Of a stretch of DNA of 64,000 bases, positions 26,423-34,416 are shown in pieces; the first letter of the stretch is position 1; each line of letters opens with the position of its first letter. Below the pieces are notes generated by a model. That model saw only the letters and a list, made by a program, of their open reading frames with translations, ran no database searches and had not been told where the DNA came from. Position numbers and translations under genes: made by a program. The stretch is from Saprospiraceae bacterium (GTDB lineage: Bacteria; Bacteroidota; Bacteroidia; Chitinophagales; Saprospiraceae): NCBI GenBank assembly GCA_016714445.1, contig JADJNF010000010.1, forward strand, positions 186,001 to 250,000. The letters are read 5' to 3'.

Positions 26423-26845
26423 ATGAGCATAAGAGAACAAATCAAAGCGTATTTTGACAGCCTTTCTGAATCGAAAGGTAGAGAAATACAAGAGTTACAC
26501 CGATTCATCCTGGAAATATTGCCAAATGTCAAATTATGGTTCTTAGATGGTAAAGATGATACAGGTAAAATTGTTTCTAATCCAAATGTAGGATATGGAC
26601 ATCGGACCATCAGGTATGCAGACGGAAAGACAAAAGAGTTTTATCAGATTGGAATCAGCGCAAATACATCAGGTATCTCCGTTTACATTCTTGGTATAGA
26701 AGATAAAAATTACTTAGCCCATACATTTGGCAAAGAACTTGGCAAGGCAAGTGTGACCGGATATTGTATAAAATTCAAAACACTGAAAGATATAAATATG
26801 GCCACATTGAAAGAAGCACTTTTATATGGTGTTACACAAGACTAA
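26423..26845 (+). CDS. DUF1801 domain protein
   Basis: This 140-residue protein has the DUF1801/YdhG-like fold: IREQIKAYFDSLSESKGREI at the start, LHRFILEILPNVKLWFLDGK, VGYGHRTIRYADGKTKEFYQ, and a C-terminal LKEALLYG. It is a single-domain cytoplasmic protein whose biochemical role is unknown. It is part of the ArsR-led operon with 2-base spacing. Confidence 0.8.
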   Translation: MSIREQIKAYFDSLSESKGREIQELHRFILEILPNVKLWFLDGKDDTGKIVSNPNVGYGHRTIRYADGKTKEFYQIGISANTSGISVYILGIEDKNYLAHTFGKELGKASVTGYCIKFKTLKDINMATLKEALLYGVTQD

Positions 26846-26905
26846 TCAACAAACAATATACAAAAGTGATAATATTGTAATTAGCCAAACTTTAAAATAT
26901 CATAA

Positions 26906-27334
26906 ATGAAACCACAATATCCAACAATAACGGTAGAAGTTACAGTCGAAAAACCCATAGCAAGTGTTTGGAAAATTTGGGCAAATCCTGCTGATATCAT
27001 GCATTGGAATATTCCATTTGTCGATTGGCATTGCCCGAGGGTTGAAAACGATTTACAAACAGGAGGGCGTTTTTTATTCCGGATGGAAGCTAAAGAAAGC
27101 AGTGAAGGGTTTGACCATAGCGGTAAATATGATGTAGTAATACTGCACCAACTGATAAAATACACAGGCGATGATGGTAGAAAATCAGAGATAAAATTTG
27201 TATCAAATAGTGATTCGACTACTGTAATCGAAACGTTTGAACCGGAAGAAACAAATCCTATCGACAAACAAAGAGACTTTTGTTTTTCGGTTTTAAACAG
27301 TTTTAAAAAATACACTGAATCGAAAGAAGACTAA
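26906..27334 (+). CDS. SRPBCC domain protein, second copy
   Basis: This 142-residue AHSA1-like protein contains VTVEKPIASVWKIWANPADI at the N-terminus and WNIPFVDWHCPRVENDLQTG, with a C-terminal SVLNSFKKYTES helix. It is diverged from the copy at 25717 and lies 60 bases after the DUF1801 gene, probably in the same transcript. The ligand is unknown. Confidence 0.82.
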   Translation: MKPQYPTITVEVTVEKPIASVWKIWANPADIMHWNIPFVDWHCPRVENDLQTGGRFLFRMEAKESSEGFDHSGKYDVVILHQLIKYTGDDGRKSEIKFVSNSDSTTVIETFEPEETNPIDKQRDFCFSVLNSFKKYTESKED

Positions 27335-27381
27335 GACGCTAAAAGTGATTTTATAGATGTATTACAATTAATAGCATAAAA

Positions 27382-27789
27382 ATGATAAAACAAATATTCA
27401 TCAATTTACCTGTGGATAATGTTGAGAAATCCATGCATTTCTATGCTGAATTGGGATTTATTGTCAATCCTGAATTTACAGACGAAAACCAAAAATGTAT
27501 GGTGTGGAGTGATCATATCTACATCATGCTGCAATCCCAAAATATGTTCAGATCCTACATAAAAAAACAAATGCCCGATCAAAAAGCATATCAATCGGCA
27601 TCTTATACCCTTCCTGTAGAAAGCTATGAAAAAGTAAATGCCATAATGGAGGGTGGTTTGAAAGCTGGTGGCACAGAACCCATATCAATGATTGATGAAG
27701 GCTTTATGCAAGTCCGGACCATAGAAGATTTGGATGGGCATACCTGGGGATTTATTCACTTGGATATGAAAAAGTTTAGAAACAGATAA
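27382..27789 (+). CDS. VOC-family (glyoxalase/bleomycin-resistance fold) protein
   Basis: This 135-residue protein begins MIKQIFINLPVDNVEKSMHF and continues with the YAELGF strand, WSDHIYIMLQS, and the final EDLDGHTWGFIHLD that carries the metal-ligand Glu/His region. Members act as lyases, dioxygenases or binding proteins; this subgroup usually accompanies ArsR, SRPBCC and DUF1801 genes, as here. It is the last gene of the cluster and is followed by palindromic DNA. Confidence 0.85.
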   Translation: MIKQIFINLPVDNVEKSMHFYAELGFIVNPEFTDENQKCMVWSDHIYIMLQSQNMFRSYIKKQMPDQKAYQSASYTLPVESYEKVNAIMEGGLKAGGTEPISMIDEGFMQVRTIEDLDGHTWGFIHLDMKKFRNR

Positions 27790-27950
27790 AATACAAAATC
27801 CTGACAGATATAGAATTCATGATATCAATAGAAACTGGTATATTTAATATCTCTATATTTATTTCTAGTATAATAAGAAAAAGTAACTGTTTAGGTCCCT
27901 AGTAAAATGAGTAGTTTTTGTCACGATTTTTGCAACTTTCAGGCAAAAAT

Positions 27951-28053
27951 CCTGCTTGCCTTGAAGCAGGCAAGAATGCCAAAAACTAATATTCCCATAC
28001 TTTTAACGACGGGTTTCACCCATCGTTAGTAATATTTTGCCCCTACAGGGCAA
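27951..28053. repeat. Composite of three palindromes in intergenic DNA
   Basis: Three hairpins follow closely: CCTGCTT/AAGCAGG (27951-27970), TAACGACGGGT/ACCCATCGTTA (28004-28028) and TTGCCC/GGGCAA (28037-28053). Such CGGGTTTCACCC and GCCCCTACAGGGC units are frequent repeats in Bacteroidota genomes. The rest of 27790-28366 contains no gene. Confidence 0.6.
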
Positions 28054-28168
28054 TGACCTAAACAATTACAACAGAAATTAAAAAGCAATTTCTAAATTAA
28101 TGTTATTTGATGATTTGGCATCGTCGGAAATTATTGGAAAAAAAATACCTGACATAAAATATCTTATT

Positions 28169-28320
28169 TATATTTGACATTAAAATCGAGTGTGAAGACC
28201 AAATATTTTGAATATCCGACCTGAAAAATCCATTGGCAAAAAATGATGCCCCAATTTGATTCTTGTGGCATATATTTCTCAGTTGGCTAGGTTTTTTATC
28301 AACTTTCTTTTGTGCAATTC
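28169..28320 (+). repeat. Recurrent junction sequence: TATATTTGACATTAAA ... CAACTTTCTTTTGTG
   Basis: TATATTTGACATTAAA (from 28169) and TCAACTTTCTTTTGTG (from 28299) recur in the same order at 34959/35065, and in weaker form at 36287/36325. The second half also occurs at 32121 and 25234. The first half matches the -7 consensus and may be a promoter; the second half often stands shortly before a start codon. Confidence 0.45.
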
Positions 28321-28366
28321 ATCAGCCACTTAAAACACAAATTAAAATGATTAAAAAGGAAAAAGT

Positions 28367-28945
28367 ATGCGAAAACTTATCATGTGGAATGTAATAACCC
28401 TTGACGGTTATTTTGAAGGAACTCAAAATTGGGACTTATCATTCCACAATACTATCTGGGGACAAGAGCTTGAAAAAATAAGTATTGAACAGTTAAAAGC
28501 TGCGGACTATCTTGTATTCGGCCGTTTGACTTATGAAGGTATGGCGGCATATTGGACGAATGCAGAAGGAGAAGCTGCTGAACAGGAAGTTGCTAAATTG
28601 ATGAATAGTATACCAAAACTTGTTTTTTCCAGGACCTTAAAATCTGCGGAATGGAACAACACAACAATTATTAGTGAAGATGCTTCTGCAGAAATTAAAA
28701 GACTTAAGCAAGAAGATGGAAAAGACATGTATGTTTTTGGAAGTGCAAACCTTTCCGAAACGTTTATAAATGACAATCTTTTTGACGAATATCGCATCGG
28801 AATTGCACCGGTTATTTTGGGCAACGGACGACCACTTTTCAAGCAAGGCATTGCTACTGAAAATTTATCTCTCGTATCAACACGGCAACTTCTGACAGGA
28901 GGCGTAATCTTGAAATACTCAAATAATACAGATAGACATGCTTGA
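28367..28945 (+). CDS. Dihydrofolate-reductase-family (RibD_C) protein
   Basis: This 192-residue protein begins MRKLIMWNVITLDGYFEG, the signature start of the RibD-C/DHFR-like family. It continues with ADYLVFGRLTYEGMAAYW, a central PKLVFSRTL strand and DMYVFGSANLSETFINDNL for the nucleotide fold, and ends with VILKYSN. It should be an NADPH-dependent reductase of unknown substrate. It is a single gene with its own upstream palindromic DNA. Confidence 0.85.
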   Translation: MRKLIMWNVITLDGYFEGTQNWDLSFHNTIWGQELEKISIEQLKAADYLVFGRLTYEGMAAYWTNAEGEAAEQEVAKLMNSIPKLVFSRTLKSAEWNNTTIISEDASAEIKRLKQEDGKDMYVFGSANLSETFINDNLFDEYRIGIAPVILGNGRPLFKQGIATENLSLVSTRQLLTGGVILKYSNNTDRHA

Positions 28946-28983
28946 ACAATTTTAAATCAACACAAATACTAATAATCAACAAA

Positions 28984-29172
28984 ATGATAATCAAAATTAT
29001 CAATTCAATTTTAATACTTGTATTAGTTTTTATGGGACTGACACCAGGTTTAGTAATGTTTACAGGAAAACCTGAAATGTTGGAAATGTTCAGTAAATGG
29101 AATTTTTCTCACACAGCCATTATAATAAACGTTTCAGTTACCATGATTTCTGCATTTTTATACTCAAAATAA
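28984..29172 (+). pseudogene. Small membrane protein, probably a truncated DoxX-like gene
   Basis: The frame of 62 codons from ATG 28984 encodes two hydrophobic segments around GLTPGLVMFTGKPEMLEMFS, which looks like the start of a DoxX-family protein. The last codons (LYSK then stop) come from the left terminal sequence TACTCAAAATAA of the repeat at 29161, so the reading frame appears to have been cut by that element. A native 62-residue protein cannot be excluded. Confidence 0.5.
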
Positions 29173-29265
29173 ATTGGTTTGCGAAAAATAATTTAACCAA
29201 TGTGCTGATTTTGAGTATAATGAAGACATAATTTTTCTCAAAGAAAATTATCGTCGGTATAATAT
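29161..29265. repeat. TACTCAAAAT element, copy A
   Basis: TACTCAAAAT (29161-29170) and ATTTTGAGTA (29208-29217) form terminal arms. A second module carries ATAATTTT/AAAATTAT arms and ends TCGTCGGTATAATATT. Copy B at 56941-57048 is nearly identical over about 105 bases; copies C and D lie at 58383 and 37114. No coding capacity. It overlaps the end of the DoxX-like frame. Confidence 0.75.
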
Positions 29266-29394
29266 TGTTTCCCTGAACATTTGTAATGGGAAATTTTTAT
29301 GCTGGTCAATGAGGAACGTTTAATGTATTTTTCAAATTTAACAATAACGATAATAGAAAAATAACCAGATAAGATATTGGGAAAGGGAAATAAA

Positions 29395-30090
29395 ATGGAA
29401 ATAAAGAACTTTTTACACAAGAGAAAATATGAGATCTTACTCATTGCTCTTATACAACACCTTTACATAGGTATTGTAGTGAGTGATATGCCTTTCTATA
29501 CCGAAATTCTTTGGCCCATCAATATGGTGATTCTCGGGTTGGCCAGTGTGGGTGTATTCATAGAAAAAGGAAAAATAAAGAACATAGTAAAAAATATTCT
29601 GGCTATTATCGTTATTGCATTGCCAGTATTGCTTCCGTTTTTCAAAGGTGTACACGAATTTATGTTGATACTCAATCTGAGTTATGTGTTATTTTTTTTG
29701 TTTATCTTCTTAGAAGTTTTTAAGTTTTTGATCAAGCCTAGTTACATTAATACCGATATCATTTCGGCAGCAGCTTGTGGAATGTTTTTGCTGATCGAAA
29801 TTTTTGTTTTTCTTTTTCAAATTTGTGTGTATACCGACCAGAATTCATTTAAGGGCATTGACTACACAAGTCCGGCACACACTTTCATTGACTTGGTTTA
29901 TTATTGTTCCATTACCTTGACTACCATTGGATATGGAGACATAACTCCCAGTGCCCATTACACCAAATTAGCAGCTTCGCTTATAGGAATATCAGGGCAA
30001 TTTTATTCAGTGGTTTTGGTCGGTATTTTGATAAGCAAGTTCACAAGTAATGGTAAATGGTTAATGGTTAATGATGTCTTATTAAAATGA
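29395..30090 (+). CDS. Two-pore-domain-type potassium channel (Ion_trans_2)
   Basis: This protein of about 231 residues has four to five hydrophobic segments before a pore helix and the selectivity filter TLTTIGYGDITPS (near residue 185), followed by a last membrane segment. It should form a K+-selective channel in the inner membrane. ATG 29395 is preferred; a TTG at 29377 is in frame. The final residues (NGKWLMVNDVLLK) are encoded by 7-bp tandem repeats, apparently brought by the neighbouring four-helix-bundle unit, so the native C-terminus may have been replaced. The stop overlaps the next ATG. Confidence 0.82.
   Translation: MEIKNFLHKRKYEILLIALIQHLYIGIVVSDMPFYTEILWPINMVILGLASVGVFIEKGKIKNIVKNILAIIVIALPVLLPFFKGVHEFMLILNLSYVLFFLFIFLEVFKFLIKPSYINTDIISAAACGMFLLIEIFVFLFQICVYTDQNSFKGIDYTSPAHTFIDLVYYCSITLTTIGYGDITPSAHYTKLAASLIGISGQFYSVVLVGILISKFTSNGKWLMVNDVLLK
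30051..30075 (+). repeat. 7-bp tandem repeats TGGTTAA, left boundary of four-helix-bundle unit
   Basis: TGGTAAA, TGGTTAA, TGGTTAA and TGATG follow in tandem. Their reverse complement matches the tandem TTAACAA units at 30436-30470, so the two sets are inverted relative to each other and bracket the four-helix-bundle gene. Confidence 0.6.
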
Positions 30091-30446
30091 AAGATAATGT
30101 TGTAAAAAATAAGAGTTTTGCTTTTGCTGTGAGAATTGTGACGGTATATCAATTCTTAGGTGAGCAAAAGAAAGAATTTGTGTTATCAAAACAATTGCTC
30201 ATAAGTGGAACATCAGTTGGAGTAATGATAAGAGAAGCTGAACACGCAGAAAGTAAATCAGATTTCAAACACAAAATGGGAATTTCTCAAAAGGAAATCA
30301 ATGAAACTATTTACTGGCTGGAACTTCTGAGAGAAACAGATTATATGACCATCGAACAATTTGAAAGTATAAATGCAGATGCCATTGAAATTATTAAGCT
30401 AATTACAACAATCATAAAATCAACCAAAGCCAACATTGACAATTAA
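30087..30446 (+). CDS. Four-helix-bundle protein (23S rRNA intervening-sequence family)
   Basis: This 119-residue, all-helical protein of the TIGR02436/IVP family has SFAFAVRIVTVYQFLGEQKK, then KQLLISGTSVGVMIREAEHA (about 42-61), the SKSDFKHKMGISQKEINET core, and a C-terminal IIKLITTIIKS helix. Such proteins occur in rRNA intervening sequences and, as here, free-standing. The gene overlaps the channel stop (ATGA) and is enclosed by inverted 7-bp tandem repeats. Its stop codon (30444-30446) falls within the right-hand repeats. It looks like a small inserted unit. The function is unknown. Confidence 0.82.
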   Translation: MKDNVVKNKSFAFAVRIVTVYQFLGEQKKEFVLSKQLLISGTSVGVMIREAEHAESKSDFKHKMGISQKEINETIYWLELLRETDYMTIEQFESINADAIEIIKLITTIIKSTKANIDN

Positions 30447-30470
30447 TATTTAACAATTAACAATTAGAGA
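30436..30470 (+). repeat. 7-bp tandem repeats TTAACAA, right boundary of four-helix-bundle unit
   Basis: TTGACAA, TTAATAT, TTAACAA, TTAACAA and TTAGAGA follow at a 7-bp period. The set is the inverse of the TGGTTAA tandem at 30051-30075. Confidence 0.6.
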
Positions 30471-30473
30471 ATC

Positions 30474-31223
30474 GTGAAGAAAAGAGAAAAGTTAGCCGTC
30501 ATCCACAAATGGTATCCCAAAGCGATAACCACCATTGACAGTGTCAACAAAATTATAGACTTTGTAGAATACGAGTTGGATTTAGAACCCAAACAAGTCA
30601 TGCTGGCCGACAGTATTTGCAGTGATGATGTGAATAGTATACAATATCCGGCAAGAACACAAGAGTTTTTGGGACCTTTTAAGATGGGTGGATTAGACGG
30701 TTTCCCATTTACTGGTTTAACAGGAATGGGAGCATTTGCCAGCCACGTACCCGATGACGGAGCAGTTTTTGTTTATTATGGACCACACATTGGCATCACC
30801 AAAGATGGAGTTATTGGTGAGATTCATCGTTTGGGTCAGAGCAAAAATAGTGGTTGTTGCGGGGCAGCTAAAGGAGCATTAGGAAAATTGGTAAACAATC
30901 AAATAGCAGAAGGTAACATCACCGAATTGGATTATCAAATGAATACTATTGAGCAAATTCTTTACTCCCAAAAAGAAAGGGTGCTGAATGCCAAAACTCC
31001 TTTGTTTGAAGCCACAGAAGTCATTTATGAAGCCATAGACACACGAATAAATGAATTGGTGGACAAAACAAAATACAATTGCAAATATGTAATTCTAGTA
31101 GGTGCAATTCTTATCAATAGCGACAGCGATATGGGATCGTTTACTGAAATCAGACGTTTTGACGTTATTGACCTGATCACAAAAACAAGACAAAACAACA
31201 TTGATCGATTTGATTCATTATGA
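30474..31223 (+). CDS. LCIB-like (theta-class) carbonic anhydrase candidate
   Basis: This 249-residue protein has the conserved core of the limiting-CO2-inducible B/C family: SICSDDVN (about 43-50) with a candidate Zn-binding Cys, YPARTQEFLGPFKMGGLDGF, PFTGLTGMGAFASHVPDDG (about 83-101) with a candidate His, YGPHIGI, and SGCCGAAKGALG (about 123-134) with a second Cys. Structurally known LCIB proteins are Zn enzymes with a beta-CA-like Cys-His-Cys site. The start is GTG 30474. The following cupin gene overlaps by ATGA. It was perhaps once directly behind the K+ channel, before the four-helix-bundle unit entered. Activity is inferred from the family. Confidence 0.72.
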   Translation: MKKREKLAVIHKWYPKAITTIDSVNKIIDFVEYELDLEPKQVMLADSICSDDVNSIQYPARTQEFLGPFKMGGLDGFPFTGLTGMGAFASHVPDDGAVFVYYGPHIGITKDGVIGEIHRLGQSKNSGCCGAAKGALGKLVNNQIAEGNITELDYQMNTIEQILYSQKERVLNAKTPLFEATEVIYEAIDTRINELVDKTKYNCKYVILVGAILINSDSDMGSFTEIRRFDVIDLITKTRQNNIDRFDSL

Positions 31224-31558
31224 GCAATATACCTTTTCAAACAATAGACTGGACTTCAATTGAAAAAATTGAATACAAAGGAGAATTTGGAGTAGCATTT
31301 TGGCAGACCATTGAATTTGGTGGACTCAGAATTCGGTTAGTGGAATACTCCGGCGGATATTTAGCAGATCACTGGTGTCAAAAAGGGCATATTGTTCACT
31401 GTCTGGACGGAGAATTTATCACCGAACTTAGCACAGGTGAAAAAAGGACTCTAAAAAAAGACGAAACTTACATTGTGTCTGATGAACTCAGTTCTCATCG
31501 TTCTTTTTCAGAAAATGGTGTCAGGCTTCTTATCATTGACGGCAATTTTTTGAAATAG
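31220..31558 (+). CDS. Cupin-fold protein (DHCW-motif type)
   Basis: This 112-residue single-domain cupin has IEFGGLRIRLVEYSGGYLAD, then DHWCQKGHIVHCLDGEFITE (about 54-73), which supplies the His/Glu metal-ligand pattern, and SSHRSFSENGVRLLIIDG as the second cupin motif. Translation is coupled to the LCIB-like gene by a 4-base overlap. Its role is unknown; it may be a small metal-dependent enzyme or sensor. Confidence 0.75.
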   Translation: MSNIPFQTIDWTSIEKIEYKGEFGVAFWQTIEFGGLRIRLVEYSGGYLADHWCQKGHIVHCLDGEFITELSTGEKRTLKKDETYIVSDELSSHRSFSENGVRLLIIDGNFLK

Positions 31559-31585
31559 AATATCAGAAACTAAAACAAAAATAAA

Positions 31586-31888
31586 ATGATTTTTTTCACC
31601 CAATTGATCTACATTATTGAAGGACAAGAACAAGTTTTTGACCAATTTGAAAACATGGCTATTCCTGCCATTTTAAAATATAATGGACGACTTTTATTGC
31701 GGGTCAGACCGACAGAAAACACCTTTATAGAAAATAATATCGACAAGCCTTACGAAATTCATCTTGTAGAATTTGAAACACAACAAGATTTTGACAATTT
31801 CATTCAAGACGAAGAAAGGAAGAAGTTTTTACATTTAAAAGACCAATCTATCAAGGCGTCAATTTTAATACAAGGGAATAAACTATGA
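31586..31888 (+). CDS. DUF1330 family protein
   Basis: This 100-residue ferredoxin-like protein contains FFTQLIYIIEGQEQVFDQFE, RLLLRVRPTE, IHLVEFETQQDFDNFIQDEE and a final SILIQG strand. The layout is that of DUF1330/dimeric alpha-beta-barrel proteins. It lies 27 bases after the cupin and likely ends the channel/LCIB operon. The function is unknown. Confidence 0.7.
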   Translation: MIFFTQLIYIIEGQEQVFDQFENMAIPAILKYNGRLLLRVRPTENTFIENNIDKPYEIHLVEFETQQDFDNFIQDEERKKFLHLKDQSIKASILIQGNKL

Positions 31889-32120
31889 TAACAGGAAGCT
31901 AAGTTGGCAAGTTACCAATAAACGTTTATATAAGCCTTATGAGACGGGTATGGCTAAGCGAATATGGCAAGAGGCAGGCGCTAAAATGTAGATAGTTTAA
32001 GCAATCGCGAAGATCGTTTTTTGAAACAATAGTGCAGATTGAACTTCCTCAATAAAGATGAGATTAAGATAAAAACATATTAATTTATGTGACTTACTAA
32101 ATCTGGGAGATATACTTTCA

Positions 32121-32149
32121 TCAACTTTCCTTTTTGTTTTCTGTTAGAC
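32121..32149 (+). repeat. Junction motif TCAACTTTCCTTTTTG ... CTGTTAGAC
   Basis: The motif resembles those at 35065, 36325, 28299 and 25234 and ends with GTTAGAC, which matches the integron attC R' consensus GTTRRRY. It lies 30 bases before the methionine aminopeptidase start. Upstream, 31889-32120 holds no gene. Confidence 0.4.
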
Positions 32150-32179
32150 TTAAAATGTCGAGAAAATCAATCATACATT

Positions 32180-32944
32180 ATGTCAATAACCAGAGAATCG
32201 GATCTTATAGAAATGAAAAAAGTAAGTAATGTTGTTGCTTTTACCTTAAAAGAAATGAAAAACTTTGCCCGACCAGGTATAACTACTAAACATCTTGATG
32301 ACTTCGGAGCAAGTATTCTAAAAGATTTTGGAGCAAATTCAGCTCCAAATAAAACATATAAATTTCCAGGCTGGACTTGCATAAGTATAAACAATGAATT
32401 TTGTCATGGCATACCATCTGACAAAAAAGAACTTACCGAAGGAGATTTAGTAAATATTGATGTTTCGGCTGAATTAAATGGTTTTTGGTCTGATAACGGT
32501 GCTTCATTTGTACTTGGAGAAGATAAAAACGGACATCAAAAACTGATTGATGCTTCTAAACAAATTTTACATAAAGCCATATATAATATAAAAGGAGGAG
32601 TGCTTATTTCTGATATCGGTTTTTTAATAGAGACAGAAGCAAAAAAATGTGGATATAGAGTCATTAAAAATCTGACAGGACATGGAATCGGTAGAAGTTT
32701 GCACGAAGAGCCTTTTGAGATAGCAAATTTTAAAGATAGATTTAACCGAACTAGATTTAAGAAAAATTCTGTTGTAGCCATAGAAACTTTCATCTCAACA
32801 CATTCAAATTATGCGGTAACGCTGAATGATGGTTGGACAATGGTAGGAAATAAAGGTGGTTATATGGCACAACACGAGCATACCATAGTGGTTACAGATA
32901 ATAAACCAATTATTCTTACCGATAAAAATGGCATCTGGAACTAA
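32180..32944 (+). CDS. map: Methionine aminopeptidase, type I
   Basis: This 254-residue protein removes the initiator Met from nascent proteins in the cytoplasm. All five metal ligands are visible: Asp in LVNIDVSAE, Asp in FWSDNGASF, His in GHGIGRSLHEEP, Glu in VVAIETFIS and Glu in AQHEHTIVV. FPGWTCISINNEFCHGIPSD is the usual substrate-pocket segment. It stands alone among accessory genes, away from ribosomal genes, so it may be a second, acquired copy rather than the housekeeping one. Confidence 0.9.
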   Translation: MSITRESDLIEMKKVSNVVAFTLKEMKNFARPGITTKHLDDFGASILKDFGANSAPNKTYKFPGWTCISINNEFCHGIPSDKKELTEGDLVNIDVSAELNGFWSDNGASFVLGEDKNGHQKLIDASKQILHKAIYNIKGGVLISDIGFLIETEAKKCGYRVIKNLTGHGIGRSLHEEPFEIANFKDRFNRTRFKKNSVVAIETFISTHSNYAVTLNDGWTMVGNKGGYMAQHEHTIVVTDNKPIILTDKNGIWN

Positions 32945-33044
32945 AATCAAAGAAATCTGAGAATCGCCAAATTATTAACAATATTTTGATATTCTTAATT
33001 CTACCTTTGGCATTTCTTTGAATTATTGTCACTATGTATTATTC

Positions 33045-33809
33045 ATGAAATTTGATAAACATTTTCCGACCGACAAATTAAAGGACTATATAAAATATTA
33101 TGTGGTTTCTGAAAATGACCATGAAAGCGAATACAAAATTTTTCCATCTACCGGACTTGTCATTGGATTTCAATATAAGGGACAACTTTCATCCATCAAA
33201 GAAGATGCTTTTGATACACTGTCATCAGCAGGAATTACAGGTATTTCTGACAGCTACAAAATCTTTAGGAACTCGGCAGGCATAGGTACCATTTTGGTTT
33301 ATTTTACCGAAATCGGGTTTACCCATTTTGCTTCTCATCCAGCCAATGAGCTTTTTGATTTAAGTCTTTCTCTTGATGACATTTTTGGCAAGGACATAAT
33401 AAGTGAAGTAGAAGAAAAATTGATAATAGCGACTACAGACAAACAACGAATAAAAATTGTAGAGCAGTTTTTATTATCCCAACTCAAAGACATATGGGCA
33501 GACAAACTAATAGTCGAAGCAGTGAAACTAATCTATCAGAGTAAAGGAACTATGAGGGTGAAAGAACTCAACGAAAAATTATTTATCAGTCAAAGCCCGT
33601 TTGAGAAACGATTTAGAAAGGTTGTAGGCACAACACCCAAAAAATTCACATCTATTGTCCGTTTTAATGCTGTCCTTGACAATCTGAACGAAACAAAATC
33701 GCTTACCGAAATTTGTTATGAAAACAACTTTTTTGATCAGGCACATTTTATCAAAAACTTCAAACAATTTACTGGTCAGACTCCGGAACATTTTAAACGC
33801 TCCTTGTAG
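33045..33809 (+). CDS. AraC-family transcriptional regulator
   Basis: This protein of about 254 residues begins at ATG 33045; the TTG at 33018 is in frame but unlikely. The N-terminal sensor half is of the DUF6597-like type (KDYIKYYVVSEN, FPSTGLVIGFQYKG). The C-terminal half carries two helix-turn-helix motifs: MRVKELNEKLFISQSPFEKR and the signature SLTEICYENNFFDQAHFIKN followed by FKQFTGQTPEHFK. A TACCTTTG -7 element lies at 33002-33009. It probably controls the next gene, 94 bases downstream. Confidence 0.85.
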   Translation: MKFDKHFPTDKLKDYIKYYVVSENDHESEYKIFPSTGLVIGFQYKGQLSSIKEDAFDTLSSAGITGISDSYKIFRNSAGIGTILVYFTEIGFTHFASHPANELFDLSLSLDDIFGKDIISEVEEKLIIATTDKQRIKIVEQFLLSQLKDIWADKLIVEAVKLIYQSKGTMRVKELNEKLFISQSPFEKRFRKVVGTTPKKFTSIVRFNAVLDNLNETKSLTEICYENNFFDQAHFIKNFKQFTGQTPEHFKRSL

Positions 33810-33903
33810 AAAAACGATTTTTTACAATTTCAGGAATACACATTGTCGCATCTTTGCATCGTATTTCAACATATCGTTTAATAATCAAAAAAAACAAAAG
33901 ACA

Positions 33904-34293
33904 ATGTTTACAGTAGAACAAATCAAAGCCGCTCACAGCAAAGTAAAATCAGGTGCAGACTTCCCTGCTTACATCAAAGAAATCAAGTCATTGGGTGTTA
34001 CTCATTATGAAGCGTATGTAACAGACGGTCATATCGACTATCACGGGGCCAATGACTTTACAGCAAAAGTACCTGCAAAGTATGACCCGTTGGTCATCGC
34101 ATACACATCAAAAAGTGAAGCATTTAAAGCGGAGTTAATAGCTCATCAACAAGGCAAAACAGACTTCCTGACTTTTATTAAAATGTGTGCTACTTTTGGT
34201 ATCGAAAAATGGGCCATCTGTATGGACAAAATGACCTGCACCTACTACGACAAAGCTGGAAACGAAATACTTGTGGAAGAAATACCCCAATAG
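33904..34293 (+). CDS. DUF1398 (YbcV-like) protein
   Basis: This 129-residue protein begins MFTVEQIKAAHSKVKSGADF and continues with YIKEIKSLGVTHYEAYVTDG (about 20-39), FLTFIKMCATFGIEKWAICM and a TCTYYDKAGNEILVEEIP end, matching the DUF1398 layout. The longer frame from 33718 overlaps the AraC gene and is not used. AraC-DUF1398 adjacency is common. The function is unknown. Confidence 0.82.
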   Translation: MFTVEQIKAAHSKVKSGADFPAYIKEIKSLGVTHYEAYVTDGHIDYHGANDFTAKVPAKYDPLVIAYTSKSEAFKAELIAHQQGKTDFLTFIKMCATFGIEKWAICMDKMTCTYYDKAGNEILVEEIPQ

Positions 34294-34416
34294 CACTTGA
34301 TTTTGTATTCGGTCGGACGATTTTTAAGCGTTCAACCGATAATATTTCGAAGCTAAGCGATGAGAAGCCACTTAGTCATCTGATAGCGTATTCGCACAGA
34401 CAAGGTGGATGTTATG

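Noticed and set aside
33718..33903. Upstream extension of the DUF1398 frame into the AraC gene
   Set aside because: It would overlap the AraC coding region by 92 bases and adds a sequence unlike the family; ATG 33904 gives the standard N-terminus.
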